This document shows positions 35,619 through 46,900 of a DNA stretch of 64,000 bases, in pieces. The DNA comes from Craspedostauros australis (taxonomy: Eukaryota > Bacillariophyta > Bacillariophyceae > Mastogloiales > Achnanthaceae). Every line of letters starts with the position of its first letter. Positions within the stretch are counted from its first letter, which is position 1. The notes beneath the pieces were generated by a model. That model made no database searches. It was not told the origin of the DNA and saw only the letters and a program-made list of their open reading frames with translations. The position numbers and the translations under genes were made by a program. Location of the stretch: positions 1 to 64,000 of the forward strand of contig JAMXDE010000027.1 of assembly GCA_026770025.1 (NCBI GenBank). Reading direction: 5' to 3'.

Positions 35619-36184
35619 TATGTATTACGAGTGTGCGAGGAAGATGATGATGATTGCCAGTGTATTGCTAGAGATGGCGATCAAGATGGCGGTTAATGGT
35701 TGGTATGTGTGCGTGTGTGTGCGTGCGTGTTCTTTGGATGACAAGGAATGAGATCGGAAAGAGGAAAGCCATCGACACATCAACACATCAAGTATCGTCG
35801 TTTGCGAAGAACATCAACCATCACATGATCGGCATCATTTGGCGGAATGGGATTTTCGTTGGTGACACAACATCATTTCCTACGTACAACGCACAGACGT
35901 CATGGTTGAGACAAGCGTTGAAAGACGTTATGACGTGGCCCTCTTGTTGACCTCACCGTTGAAGGATTTCCTGGTTTCGTTCGTCAGCGTTTGCACGTTG
36001 TGACGTGTGCAGATCCTTGTCATGTTTCCGAAAGAAAGAAGAAATGCGGTTTGCGTGAAGCATGCAACAACAACAGTGACGGAAACAACAGCGGAAACAA
36101 GCAAAACAGTTGTCCGACTCCTCATAAAATCAATCCACAACCAAGGTCTCCTCGTGAAGAACAGCAACAACAACAACAGAAAAG
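35619..36184. other. Divergent intergenic region
   Basis: 566 bp between the divergent nuclease and carbonic anhydrase genes; it presumably contains both promoters. A GTGTGTGCGTG run lies near 35706-35730 and a CAACAACAA run near 36160-36178. I see no gene. Confidence 0.5.
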
Positions 36185-37450
36185 ATGAAAATGTTTGCCT
36201 CCACCGTCGTGGGTGTCGTCGCTGCCGCCAGCCTGACATCCAGCGCCTCCGCAGCCACAAGCGCTCCATTCTCTTACGATCCAAAGGCCATCAACGGTCC
36301 ACACAACTGGCACAAGCTGCCAATTGACAACAACCAGTGCGCTGGACAGAAGAACAGTCCGATCGCTGTTCAGACTTCTTCCTGCGACCGATTCGAGGAT
36401 TACACCTTCTCCGTAAGTTGGAACTGATTGGTTGGAGTTGGAGTTGGAGTTGGGCTGTCATTGGGTTGACCATGGCATCTCGAATGATGGCCATCATGAT
36501 CATGCAAGTACTGACGTGGTACTCCACTGTGCTCATCTATCCTCATTTTCTCACCCATTCCAACTCGCTCATTGCCACAACGCCAATGCCGCAACAATGC
36601 TCTACTCCACACCGACTCAATGAAATAATGACTTTTATAGACCGGAACATGCCTCGTCCGCGACATGAAGTTCGACCTCACCGACACCGGCGTCAAGGCG
36701 TCCTTCCCAGGCGATGCCTCGTGCTCCTTGCCAACCGTCGACATCCCAGGCATCGCCGGCAAGTACCAGGCACTGCAGTTCCACATCCACACCTCGTCGG
36801 AGCACACCATTGACGGAGAATTCTACAGCGCCGAGTTGCACACCGTGCACAAGGAGATCGACGGCAACCGCTTCGCCGTCGTCGGCATGATGATCCAGCC
36901 CAGCAGCGACGCCGAGAATGACGTCTTCCAGCAGCTCCTCGATGGATGGCAATCCACCTTCGATAGCAACGTGCGCTGGTGCGGTGATGACGCCGCGCCG
37001 GAATCCATCGCCACGAGCGGTGCCGGACGTGCGTTGACCGAACGTGACTTGCAGGCGGAACCAGCCGCCTTCAGCCCGTACAATCTCATTCCGGCCAACG
37101 CCACGTACTACCACTACGATGGCGGACTCACAACGCCACCATGCTCCGAAGTCGTGTGGTGGAACTTGGCCGACAAGCCCGTTGCCATCTCGCCAATGCA
37201 GTACAACCGTCTGCTGAATCAGATCCTGTTCTACAGCGATCCAAACAAGGACTGCAAGCTTGGCACCAACGCCGGACCCGTCGGCAGCACGAGCCGTCCA
37301 GTTCAGCCATTGAACGGACGCAAGGTCGAGCGCATTTGCCCAGTTGGTTTCAAGGAGGTCGTTACTGACAACGATTCCGCCGCCAGCATGGCCACCACTG
37401 CTGCTGCCATCGTCTCCATGGGTGTTGCTGTCGTGTCTCTTCTGTTCTAA
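36185..37450 (+). CDS. Alpha-type carbonic anhydrase, secreted, GPI-like tail
   Basis: Two exons, 36185-36412 and 36641-37450 (GTAAGT donor, TTATAG acceptor, phase 0), 345 aa. Alpha carbonic anhydrases interconvert CO2 and bicarbonate with zinc. Residues 1-23 form a signal peptide. NWHKLP and QKNSPIAV match the family start. The three zinc histidines lie in FHIHTSSEH and ELHTVH, LTTPPCSE carries the conserved Thr, and Cys residues in NNQCAGQ and GTCLVRD can form the usual disulphide. The last 25 residues are small residues followed by a hydrophobic end (IVSMGVAVVSLLF) with nothing basic after it, typical of a GPI-anchor signal. Placement at the cell surface or in the secretory/plastid-envelope route would suit carbon concentration. 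Anchor type and location are inference. Confidence 0.93.
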
Positions 37451-37638
37451 ACAGCACGAACGCGAACGAGACGCAATAACTGCAACAGGGCGAACGCCTA
37501 TCATTTTAACACACACACACTTCCTCTCTCATTCCAATAACGAGTCATAGAGAGACCACTTTTCCACTACCACATCGTTGGTGCAGCAGGTGTGCGTACA
37601 AATACGTCATGTAGCACTCGCATTGCAACGAGTGCCCA

Positions 37639-38997
37639 TCAGTCGATACTACCATGCCGAATCTTCATGTACGCCTGGACGAGATCCTCGCTCTGCCCCT
37701 CCAATCGTTCCACATCGCCAACGGATAACACATTGACCACCGGATCATTCGTCTTGGTCACTTTCGACATGCGTTTCAATCGTTGCTGCGCCTTCGCGAT
37801 GCACCGTCGATAAAAGTAGAGAATCCGACGTTCCGACAGTTGCAACAAGCACGCGAAATACTCGGCGCTTCCATCTTTCTTCTCCATTTGCTTCTCAATC
37901 TTATCCACGGGCATGGAATACTTCGGCAACGATGCAGCAATAGCACTCTCCCAGGCTTCCAACGCCTTCAATTCGTCTTCCACCATAGTCGCTCCATCGC
38001 CATCTCCGTCATCTTGATGCTGTTGTTTGGTCCCGGCATCGAAGTACAGCATGTCATCGTCGTCGTCTTCATCATTGCCGTACATGCCGCCACCTTCTTC
38101 GTCTTCATCGCACTCGTTCAAGAAGGCTTCCATATCATCGGCTTCCTTCGCGCTCCCGCCGCCCCCGCCACTCGCACCGCTCTCCATGTAATACTCCACA
38201 CACCGCGCGAACGGACCATAGCTGTAAGATTTATCACCTGTTCGCAAGTTGGCACCGTTCCATTCGAGGACATCGTTGGAGGATCCATCCGGCTCGATAT
38301 TGTCCTCAGGTGGGATGCAGAATCCGTAATTGAACAACAGCACGTGGTTGCCCTTGGCACCGTACGTCAGAATCAATGGCTCGTTGGCTCGCAGCGCGCG
38401 ACGTGCCTTGACTTGCATCTTGCCATCCTGGTAGCTGTAATTCAGATTCTGCAGACCATCGCGCTGATGATTGCACAGATCCAGCAACGGCACGCAGCCG
38501 ATCTCGTCGTGTTCCAGAACGAACGCGCGCGATGTCACCATGCTGAACATCGTCAGGAAGGTCTGCCGATGCGCATATTGCGCCAAATCCGCCTGCTGCT
38601 GCCGCACGCGCCGCAACAACGTCGTGCCGCCCAACAGCTGTTGCAATTGGGTCCATTGATGCGGCAGATTCGATTCGGTTGGCAAGGTCCGCATGTACGG
38701 CGACGTCGTCGTACTCAGCAACAAGGCCAACTGCACATCATCGGTGGCACCCAAAATACGATCGCGTGGAATGCAAAAGATCACGGCATCCTTGTCCATA
38801 TCGCGCGTGATGCGCAGCGTGCGATCTTCAAAGGCGAGATGCGGGCACACGTGGGCATCGCGAGACGATGATGTGCAGATCCATTCCACCACATCCTTCC
38901 ACCATGGTGGCAGTCGGTTCATAGCAGCAGTGTTGGTGTTGTCGTTGTCCATCATCCCGCAAAAGTTGTGAGGATTCGGCAGCGGTTTGTGGTGCAT
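37639..38997 (-). CDS. SET-domain protein (Rubisco/SETD3-type lysine or histidine methyltransferase)
   Basis: 452 aa, ATG start, intronless. The N-terminal part and the motifs PLLDLCNHQR (about 170-180, the NH pair that binds S-adenosylmethionine) and ARRALRANEPLILTYGAKGNHVLLFNYGF (SET C-motif with the catalytic Tyr) place it with the non-histone SET group that includes Rubisco large-subunit methyltransferase and SETD3. Substrate cannot be told from sequence. An unusual acidic, Gly/Asp-rich insert (about 285-340) interrupts the C-terminal substrate-binding region. The rest of the C-terminus is helical, with a RILYFYRRCIAKAQQRLKRM helix. No targeting peptide is obvious. Confidence 0.85.
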   Translation of the reverse strand: MHHKPLPNPHNFCGMMDNDNTNTAAMNRLPPWWKDVVEWICTSSSRDAHVCPHLAFEDRTLRITRDMDKDAVIFCIPRDRILGATDDVQLALLLSTTTSPYMRTLPTESNLPHQWTQLQQLLGGTTLLRRVRQQQADLAQYAHRQTFLTMFSMVTSRAFVLEHDEIGCVPLLDLCNHQRDGLQNLNYSYQDGKMQVKARRALRANEPLILTYGAKGNHVLLFNYGFCIPPEDNIEPDGSSNDVLEWNGANLRTGDKSYSYGPFARCVEYYMESGASGGGGGSAKEADDMEAFLNECDEDEEGGGMYGNDEDDDDDMLYFDAGTKQQHQDDGDGDGATMVEDELKALEAWESAIAASLPKYSMPVDKIEKQMEKKDGSAEYFACLLQLSERRILYFYRRCIAKAQQRLKRMSKVTKTNDPVVNVLSVGDVERLEGQSEDLVQAYMKIRHGSID

Positions 38998-38999
38998 CC

Positions 39000-39759
39000 G
39001 AAAGATACCTTCGTCTGTCCGTCTATACGTTCATGGGTGCCACAAGTTCACGTTTTGGGTGTCGAAGTTGGCATCGTTTGGAACACTTGCGGAGAATTCG
39101 AACAAGAACAAATCGGTGGACGAATTCGATCATGCTGATGGATGTGCGAGCTAAGGTCATGGCATTGGGTCATGGAGAAGAACAAATGAAGAGATGGATG
39201 GGTGATGTGCGGGTCGCATTCCATTCGGGATGTGCCGATGGCGTTTCGTCGGTGGAAGAATAGTGCGTACGCCTTTGGAATTGAAACTGCGTTCGGAAGG
39301 TTCTTCTTCTGTTGCTGCTGCACCTTTGTGAAGAGTGTTTCAATCGGCAATCGTGCTGCAAGAGTATTGGCGCTTCCACGAGTACGAGCATGCACGGCAT
39401 GTCTCCGTCTCGATGCCTGTGCTTCTTTGGTTGATGGGATGGTGGATGGAACCGATCGGATCGAGCTTCAATCACCCCGACTACGAGTACGACGCTGGGT
39501 TGGAAGGAGTGCGCTATGACCACCCATGCGCTATGGTAGGCACGGCATGCATCGGTCGGTACAGAGGACAATGTAGTGTCAAGAACGAAGTTGCATGGTA
39601 ACTGATGGCTCTAAGGTTTACTTTGAATAATGAATGATGGTATCGCAGCATCGTCGCCACCGGGCGATGGTGGCCCGTTCCTTGCGTCTCACCATTCACC
39701 TTGTGTTGTGGAGAGACCGCATCCTTCAAAAGGCAAAAAACGCAGATGTTGCGTTGCAC
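39000..39759. other. Intergenic, no supported gene
   Basis: 760 bp between two minus-strand genes. It contains scattered short frames without ATG or domains. It should hold the promoter of the SET gene and the 3' end of the Mpv17 gene. Confidence 0.5.
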
Positions 39760-40743
39760 TTAGGATGCTGCATTGGCTCGGGCCTCGGCGACGGTGCTGG
39801 CTATCGTCGAGTTGGTTGCGTCTGCCTCGTCCGTCGAACTGGACACGGCCGATAACAGACAGATCCAGAAGAAGGAGAACAGAGCAACAAAGACCGATCG
39901 GAAGTGCGGTGGCACAACACCGAACGTCAGGAACTGCACCGGAATCCAGATCATCCAGTACTTCGTGAGGATGCCGCGCAGCATGATGTCGTCGACGTAC
40001 TTGTCGAGACCTTCGCGGAAGGATTGGGCTGTGAAGTCGCCCGAGATGCATGCCGTCTTGCAAGCGTAGGCCAACGGAAGGCACAGCAAGGGTCCGAAGA
40101 TGGCGTTGTCGATGGCGACCTCCTTGACGACCAACGTCCAGCCTTCGTCCATGGAGAACCAGGAGGGATACAGCACGGTGTAGAGGTAGTTCTGCCAGAT
40201 GCCCGTGTAGAGCCCGCCATGCAGCACGAAGCCGACGTTGCGAGAGAAGTCCACGCTGGAGACGGCGCTGCCGATGTTGGCAGCCATGGAGGTCAGCATG
40301 CCCTCGGCTTCTTCGGCGGCTGCAGCCGCGGCCGGTTCATTTCGTATTCTGTCGAACCAGCTGCCTTCCTCTTGCTGTGCTGCTGCCGATGTTGTCATGG
40401 TTAGAGTGGAGTCGGCACCCTCACCAGCCTTGTCCTCCTGCGACTGCGCCACCATGTCGGCGGCCGAAGCCTTGAAGGAGCAGGCCAGGAAGGCGGCCAT
40501 GTACGGTTGGCTCTGGAAGAAGGAGTCGATGGCCGACATGGTCGCGTCGGAGTCCATGATCGCGAAGGAATGCAACGGCGACATGTTGGATGAGAGCGAA
40601 CGCTGATGGCTCGTTGGCTGATTCCGACGGACGGTCGGAGACGGAGCGAAGGCATCCACGAAAGTGCTTCCGCTGCTGGAACACGCCAATGCGACGCCAG
40701 CCACGGAAAGGATGACTGCGTTCTTGTTCTTGTTGCTGTTCAT
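39760..40743 (-). CDS. Mpv17/PMP22-family membrane protein, probably plastid-targeted
   Basis: 327 aa, ATG start, no intron. The C-terminal half is an Mpv17/PMP22 domain. It contains FVLHGGLYTGIWQNYLY, then KYWMIWIPVQFLTFGVVPPHFR, matching the family's W-P-x-x-Q-x-x-x-F-x-x-V-P signature, and a last hydrophobic helix. Members are small four-helix membrane proteins of mitochondria, peroxisomes or plastids and may act as channels. The N-terminus has a hydrophobic signal segment (VILSVAGVALACSSS) followed by DAFAPSP, an ASAFAP-like motif with Phe at +1 of cleavage and then a Ser/Arg-rich stretch. This is the bipartite presequence of red-lineage complex plastids. An Ala/Glu-rich insert sits at about 120-155. 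Confidence 0.88.
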   Translation of the reverse strand: MNSNKNKNAVILSVAGVALACSSSGSTFVDAFAPSPTVRRNQPTSHQRSLSSNMSPLHSFAIMDSDATMSAIDSFFQSQPYMAAFLACSFKASAADMVAQSQEDKAGEGADSTLTMTTSAAAQQEEGSWFDRIRNEPAAAAAAEEAEGMLTSMAANIGSAVSSVDFSRNVGFVLHGGLYTGIWQNYLYTVLYPSWFSMDEGWTLVVKEVAIDNAIFGPLLCLPLAYACKTACISGDFTAQSFREGLDKYVDDIMLRGILTKYWMIWIPVQFLTFGVVPPHFRSVFVALFSFFWICLLSAVSSSTDEADATNSTIASTVAEARANAAS

Positions 40744-42282
40744 GGTGTTGATACTGTTGTTGATACTGTTGCTATTGATTCTGATGCTGATGGAGTTGAT
40801 GGAGTTGCTGATTATGATCTTTGAGTTGATGTGAGTGTTCGTACTTCAGTGGCTGATGTCGATGCTTGTGGTTGTGCTTCTTTGTGAGGTGATTGGCTTG
40901 TGTGCTTCAGCTGTTGCTTGTGCTATTGCTTTTACTTGGTCTTTGGGTCTTGTGTGAGCCCGTGAGTGTGAGGTCTCTTTTGTTGTTTGCTTTGGGGATG
41001 TCAAGACGTCGCTTTTGTGTGAGTCTGATCGTTGCGGAACGTCGCGTTGGTGCGGAAATTGTGGGCCCGGTTTTTGCTCGTGTCTGTCACCGTGGCTGTG
41101 GGTTTGTGTTTTCAGTGATCGTGGTGGCCTGCGCCACCTGGCTGCGAGGTCCTTGTTTTGGCTGTGTCTTCATGTTCGCACCTTGGCTGTTCTCATTTCC
41201 AGCGCATTGGTGTGATCTGATTGGCCAATGGCCAACAGCGAAGATTCACGTGGTGATGTGCGAAACTCCGCCCGCGTTCTTTTGCGAATCGTCAGACGAA
41301 CGAAAGTACATTGCGCAGTGCGCAGCGGTGTGCGAGGAACCAAACGACAGTGTGGGTAACGGCCGGAACCGCCACATCGCCGCACAACAGCGACACGACC
41401 AGAAAGCCGTGGGGGCAAAAATGCTGCTCAACTTTGGCCACCAACACACCAACGCACACAAACACTCACACTGCGAGGAGAAGCAATGACCCGATTCCTT
41501 CCTAAAGACATTTGCGAAGACGCCAATCGAAGAGCGTGGTCGGTGGCGGAAAAAGAGGAGGAAACGGACGACGGTGTCAACTTCGGTACCTTTGTGTGAT
41601 GTCTCCAATCTGCTGATTCTCATCTTTGCGCGCAAGTGCAAACGGCTCTTGTTCTGTCGTGACAGTTTCTGTGTCAATGTTGTGGCTGTGACGGCTGCGG
41701 TTGGGTCTTCTTTGATGGCAGTTGTCTCGGAAAGGGTTGGAGGAAGGTGCGTCGGAGCTACGTGGACTAGTGTGGTGGAGACTGCTCTGTCGATGATCCT
41801 TCCTGTCGCGAAGAGACTCCAATTTGGGACCTCTCCTCCCCAATCAAGGCTTCCTGCCTCTCCGTGATTTGTGAAACGGAGACAAGGATCGACCAAGAGC
41901 CTGCCAAGAGTCAACAACGGCCTCAGGTTCAGATCCAGATCCTGAGAAACAGAGGTCCAAGAGAAGGGAGGCTCGCCTCCTTGATTGATCCTCTCCGAAG
42001 GGTTCTCAATGTGTTCATAGTGATAGAGCTCACACCCACCTGCGCCTGCAGATGGATGGATGGATACGGACAGTGGGGTCTACCTGTTCAACGGGGGCTA
42101 TCCTTGCAGATCGCTGCTGTTGTTGTAATCTGTCCCTCTCGCATGCAAATGTCATAATCGCAGATCTTTCTATTCTCTGAGCATATTCCATGTAGACTCT
42201 GGCTATATAACTATTCTATGTGTAATCATGGCCGCATCGGCATCCACCCGCACTCGCACTAAGATGATACGTATGCCATCAT
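40744..42282. other. Intergenic 1.5 kb, no supported gene
   Basis: The minus-strand frame 41246-41917 opens at TTG, has no ATG near its start and no domain; I do not call it. The part 41820-42010 is rich in short inverted repeats: GGACCTCT at 41827-41834 with AGAGGTCC at 41951-41958, AATCAAGG at 41842-41849 with CCTTGATT at 41979-41986, and the hairpin GGAGGCTCGCCTCC at 41967-41980. Confidence 0.45.
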
Positions 42283-43131
42283 TCAGTACGCTTCGGCTCT
42301 GACAGAGGGTGTGTTCGAAGATTGTGCTTGGCGTGCACCCCGCGTATCCCTCGATGTGCTTGCTTCGGCTGCATCCGGGCCAGATCCTCCATTGTTGCGC
42401 AAACCACGTTTTTCCTGTACCATTTCAATCGTGGTCGCCACACTCCACACCACAAAGTCTTGGAAGCGCTGCAGCAACTTGTGATTTTGGTTCATGCGCT
42501 TCGCATAACCCCATGCCTGCGCCATGCCGGCCTTGACCTTGTGCGCAACGCCGTGACGCTGATCAATCTCGATGGCGCGCGACCGCGCCAAGGCCCCGAT
42601 TTCTGCCATGGCACGGCCAACATCTCCAGCAGAGGTTCCGGCTGGTTGCGAACAGGCGTAGGCGGATCCGAACCCCGCGAGGATCCCAAGAGCCGGACCC
42701 CCAATCAACGTTCCCAACACCGCTCCGGTCGCACCTGATGCTAAGAGAGTCGATCGGTCGCTGTCATCGGCATCGCTGTCGTTGCTGCTACTGCTGTTGC
42801 TTTCATTGTTGTTGCTTCCGTTGTCATGGTTGCTGTTGTCATGGTTGCGGAAGCTGCCTGTTGGTGCCGAGGCATTCCCGTTCGCACGTCGTTGCCGCAA
42901 GGCACCAAAATGCATCCGATCTTGGGCGCCTTCTGTATTCGAGGCTCCGAACGCATTGGTGGGCGCTTCCCTGCGATTCAAAACGTTGGGAGGCGCGACA
43001 GGTTCGAGGAACACATCATCGTACAGTATTTCGTCGCAGGATGGGATCAGCCGTGCTGGTACCATGGGAGGCGGCATCTCAGACTCATCGTCGTCTTCCA
43101 AAGGCGGCACGTAGTACTGGATTTCCACCAT
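42283..43131 (-). CDS. Hypothetical protein with glycine-zipper hydrophobic segment
   Basis: The frame opens upstream at TTG; I place the start at the ATG at 43131, giving about 282 aa. The N-terminus is acidic and Pro-rich. The middle is an Asn/Ser/Asp-rich low-complexity stretch. It is followed by GATGAVLGTLIGGPALGILAG (about 138-158), a glycine-zipper-like hydrophobic segment that could insert in a membrane or pack helices. The C-terminal part is helical (GVAHKVKAGMAQAWGYAKRM, then LLQRFQDFVVWSV). I do not recognise a named family. The intact frame, ATG start and isolated position support a real gene. Confidence 0.65.
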   Translation of the reverse strand: MVEIQYYVPPLEDDDESEMPPPMVPARLIPSCDEILYDDVFLEPVAPPNVLNRREAPTNAFGASNTEGAQDRMHFGALRQRRANGNASAPTGSFRNHDNSNHDNGSNNNESNSSSSNDSDADDSDRSTLLASGATGAVLGTLIGGPALGILAGFGSAYACSQPAGTSAGDVGRAMAEIGALARSRAIEIDQRHGVAHKVKAGMAQAWGYAKRMNQNHKLLQRFQDFVVWSVATTIEMVQEKRGLRNNGGSGPDAAEASTSRDTRGARQAQSSNTPSVRAEAY

Positions 43132-43904
43132 GATTTCACTCAATCGATTCGGATGCTATTGCTCCAGCGGGTGCGTCTCTCTCTCTCTCTCTCTCTCTGC
43201 CTTGGGCCTCTGCGTCTAATGTCTCTCCACTCGTATGTACGGGTAGTATAGTTGTGCATTACGTATTGAACGACCTGTAATGTGATGATGCTGTGATCGC
43301 GGTGTCCATGTCATGGGTGGGCATCATCCTCGACAGGCGCAGCCGTGTTCGTGTTCGTGTTCGTGATGGTGTGGGTTTGTGTTTTTTGTGTGCGACCAAC
43401 AACTCTCTGTGTTCGGTCGTGGGGCGACTGTGACACGCGTCGTTATTGTTCTTTCACGACTTGACTCAATCGATTGTTTCATTTCAAATCCTTGTTCTGT
43501 GACTGAGACGATCCTCTCATTCACGAATTCCGACTTTGAGCATCCAAACGAGGAAGCGTGCAGATCTCGACGTTCGCAGGACGTACCACCACGGGTACTC
43601 GAATCCGAGATGATGGGCAGAACATCGTTCCCTTCTCTTCATGTATTGTATGGACGTGTGTATGCTGCCTTTCCATTCAGCAGCGGCAACGGCGACCATG
43701 ACGGAGCACAACAGCAACGACACACAACAGGAATCGTCTCCTAATCGTACTGATGCATACGACTACTTGGACGCAGCCATTTCACTGTTGAGAACGCAAG
43801 AGATCAAAGTTATCCCCCAAATGTACATACTTAGAGTATACAATAATACCGTACCATACATCATCTCTATGGTCTGTATCCCATCAATTTATCAATCAAT
43901 TGCT
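43132..43904. other. Intergenic with CT microsatellite
   Basis: A run of about 13 CT units at 43173-43198 lies just upstream of the glycine-zipper gene. An AT-rich stretch at 43835-43870 follows the stop of the next gene (minus strand). I see no other gene. Confidence 0.5.
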
Positions 43905-46900
43905 TCACTCCTCATCGCTGTAGTAACTACCCTCCTCCTCTTCCGTGTAACTGCGGCTTCGATCTTCATTGCTGTAGGAGCTTCCTTCACCATCGCCGTC
44001 GCGACGGCTGCGGCTGCGACTGCCTTCGTCCCCGCTGTAGTAGGACCCTTCATCGTCGTAGCTTCCGCTCCCGTTGCTGGAGTAACTGCCTTCGCCATCG
44101 CGACGGCTTCGGCTGCCATCTTCGTCGCTGTAGTACGATCCTTCTCCGTCACGGTAACTGCGGCTGCCACTTTCGTTGCTGTAATAGCTGCCTTCATCAT
44201 CGTCGCTGCGACGGCTGCGGCTGGGGCTGCGGCTCCCACTGCCGCTATCGCCGCTGTAGTACGATCGCTCGTCTTCGCTGTAGCTCTGGCTCCCGCTTTC
44301 GTAGGACCCTTCCTCGATGGTGTCTCCGAACTTGACATCGTCCTCAAATGACATCCCTTCGTTGTCCGCCACCTCTTCTTCGTCATCGTAACCATCGTCA
44401 CCGTCGTCTTCAACTGGATCTGTGGGTTGCGTCATGCTCGCTGCCGCAATGACGGCCGCGCCGGCCATGGTATCCTTCGTGGCTTCCGTGATGCCGGTAT
44501 CAGATTGAAACGCGTTGCCAGACCGTGCTGCGCGTCCTTTGCTTTTGTGGACGGCGGCCCGGGCCCGCAGCTGTCCGCCGCGTTCCTGCATGTTTTGCAA
44601 GGTCGAGATCAACTGATCTTCCCTGCCACGAAAGCGATCCATCATGGCATCGATTTCACCGATCTCATCCGGCACGGTCAACCGCACCAAGGCTTCGACT
44701 TGAGATCGGTACTCCGCGCGACGTATCTTGTCGGCCGATTGCAGGCTCGATTCGTCGGTGTAGACCGCCGATCCCTCCTCGCTGCTGGAGTAGCTTCCGG
44801 ATCCTTCGCTACCCCGCGAATTGTCGTCGCCCTGCGACGGTTCTCCCAACGATCGCTCATCGTTGGACAGCGTATCTTCCGTGGCGTCCGCCGTGCTGAA
44901 GTTCTCCGCCGCCTCCACGATGCCGTCCCAGTTGCCATCATCAATCATGTTGTCCAGCTCATCGTCCGCTCGCTTGAGTTTGGATGGCATGCTACCCTGC
45001 GAACTCGCCGAATCGAAGTTCTCGTTGTCCGGTCTGCCCGGTGGTTGGTCGGGCGTGCGAGAACTCGAACCGGATGAGAAGGACTGCGCGTCGTCGTTGT
45101 AGTCGTCGCCCCCCTTGATTTCGGATTCGTACGTGCCGTCATCGGATGTGTAGCTACCCTCGTCCTCCTGTGACTGTGAATGTGAACGTGATTCCGACCC
45201 TTCGCTCTTGGTCTCCCCATCAAAGGCGGAGTCGCCAAAGATATTCTCCGCTTCATCTTGCACGTTCGATGCGACGCCCCAGCCACCAGCGTCGTTGCTC
45301 CCGAAGAAGGCGTCCGCGGTAGAATTGTCAGCCGTGCCGCCATCATTGAGCCAACCCGCTTTGTTGTCCTCGCCAAACATGCTTCGACTTTCGGAGGCCG
45401 AATCCAGAACCTCCTTCGATTCTTCCAGCACGGATGGTTCATCGAATCCGTTGCTGCCGAAGCCCATCGTGTCATTGTTGTTGTTGTTACTCGTGGAACC
45501 ACCAAAGATATCATTTTCATCGTTGTCGTTGTCCTGCTCATCATCATTTTCATCGTCATTTTCATCGCCATTATCACTCTCACTCTCGCTATTGCTATCA
45601 TCATCATCATCATCCCCAAATCCTTTCGTCTTGGACATTCCGAATCCAAATGAGTTGGCGGGATCACCTCCAAACGAGAGCCGTCCACTCTGTTCCTTTG
45701 GCTTTTGCTCTTCGTCATCGCTGTCGTCGCTCTCGTCGCTGTTTTCGTCACCCTTGCTGGCACCACCAAAGGCATTGAGATTGCCGGTCGACGCAGGCTG
45801 CTGCTGCTGCTGCGGCGGTTCCTTATCAACGTCCATACGCTGTCCACCACCATTGCCGCGACTGCGCATATAAAAGAATCCGCCGCAACAGCACACGACA
45901 CAAACGCCCGCGATGATGCCCGCAATCATGCCGGTATTACTGTCACCACCACCACCATCACCACCACCGCCTCTTGTACCAGGACCTTGCGTCGGCACTT
46001 GCGTCGGCGCGTTCGATACATCATCGACCGGCAATACCGGAAATGTCGCATTCTCGATCCGCAAGACGGTAAATTCTTGCACTTCCAACAATGCCGTCTG
46101 CAACGCCCCTTCCGCGATGGAGTCTTGCGTTGCTGCGGTGTACGCGTCGCTGACGACCTCCGGATCTTCGCCATCGATCGTGAGTTGGAATTTCGCAAAC
46201 GCGGTGTGGCAGACAGTTGCAGCAGTGGATGGACACGCCGACTCGATGATGCGATAAATCTCGGCCGAATCCGGCGCGTACGTGATTTGCAGTCGTCGTT
46301 GCTGAGCGCGCAGTTGTCTTTGTGGTTGTGGCAATGTGATGTTTGGCAAATTCTGCGTGACAAACAGCGTGTAGGCCTGGTTCAAGACATTGCGATTGTC
46401 GCCCTCGAGGTTGGTGGACGGCGGCGACGAGATGATGAAGGCATTGTACGCTTCCGAGATGCCGGGCGGAAATGTCGGTGGCAACGTGGTCGGCGGCGCC
46501 GAGGGTACGCCTGTCGGTTGCGCCGTGATACTGGGCGCTTGCGTTGGCATGGCCTGTTGCGTTGGCCGCATGGATATCGACGGCGACGACGACGGCATCC
46601 GCGAACCTGCCAAAAAGGATTCCAACGTCGCGCAGCACACGCGAAAGAGATAATCGGCCTGCGGTTGCGTGGGATCGATGTTGGGCCTTGCGCCCGTGAT
46701 ATCGATCTGTTGGTTGGTCGTGGCGTATTCGTCAAAGACGTCCTGCGTCGCCGCCGGCAAGACATCGAACTCGGGATAGTCGTTGGCGTCATCCATGCGA
46801 CTCGCAAAGGCCGCGAATTCGACGCGATTCAGGAGATCGTCGCGGTCGTTGCCGGGATCGTTGTCGGCGCGCGCCAACGAGATATCGCACTGGAACTGAT

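Noticed and set aside
37783-38871. 362-aa plus-strand frame opposite the SET-domain gene
   Set aside because: Antisense shadow. The minus-strand protein has clear SET motifs, while this frame has none.
41246-41917. 223-aa minus-strand frame
   Set aside because: No ATG start, no domain, and low similarity to coding composition of neighbours.
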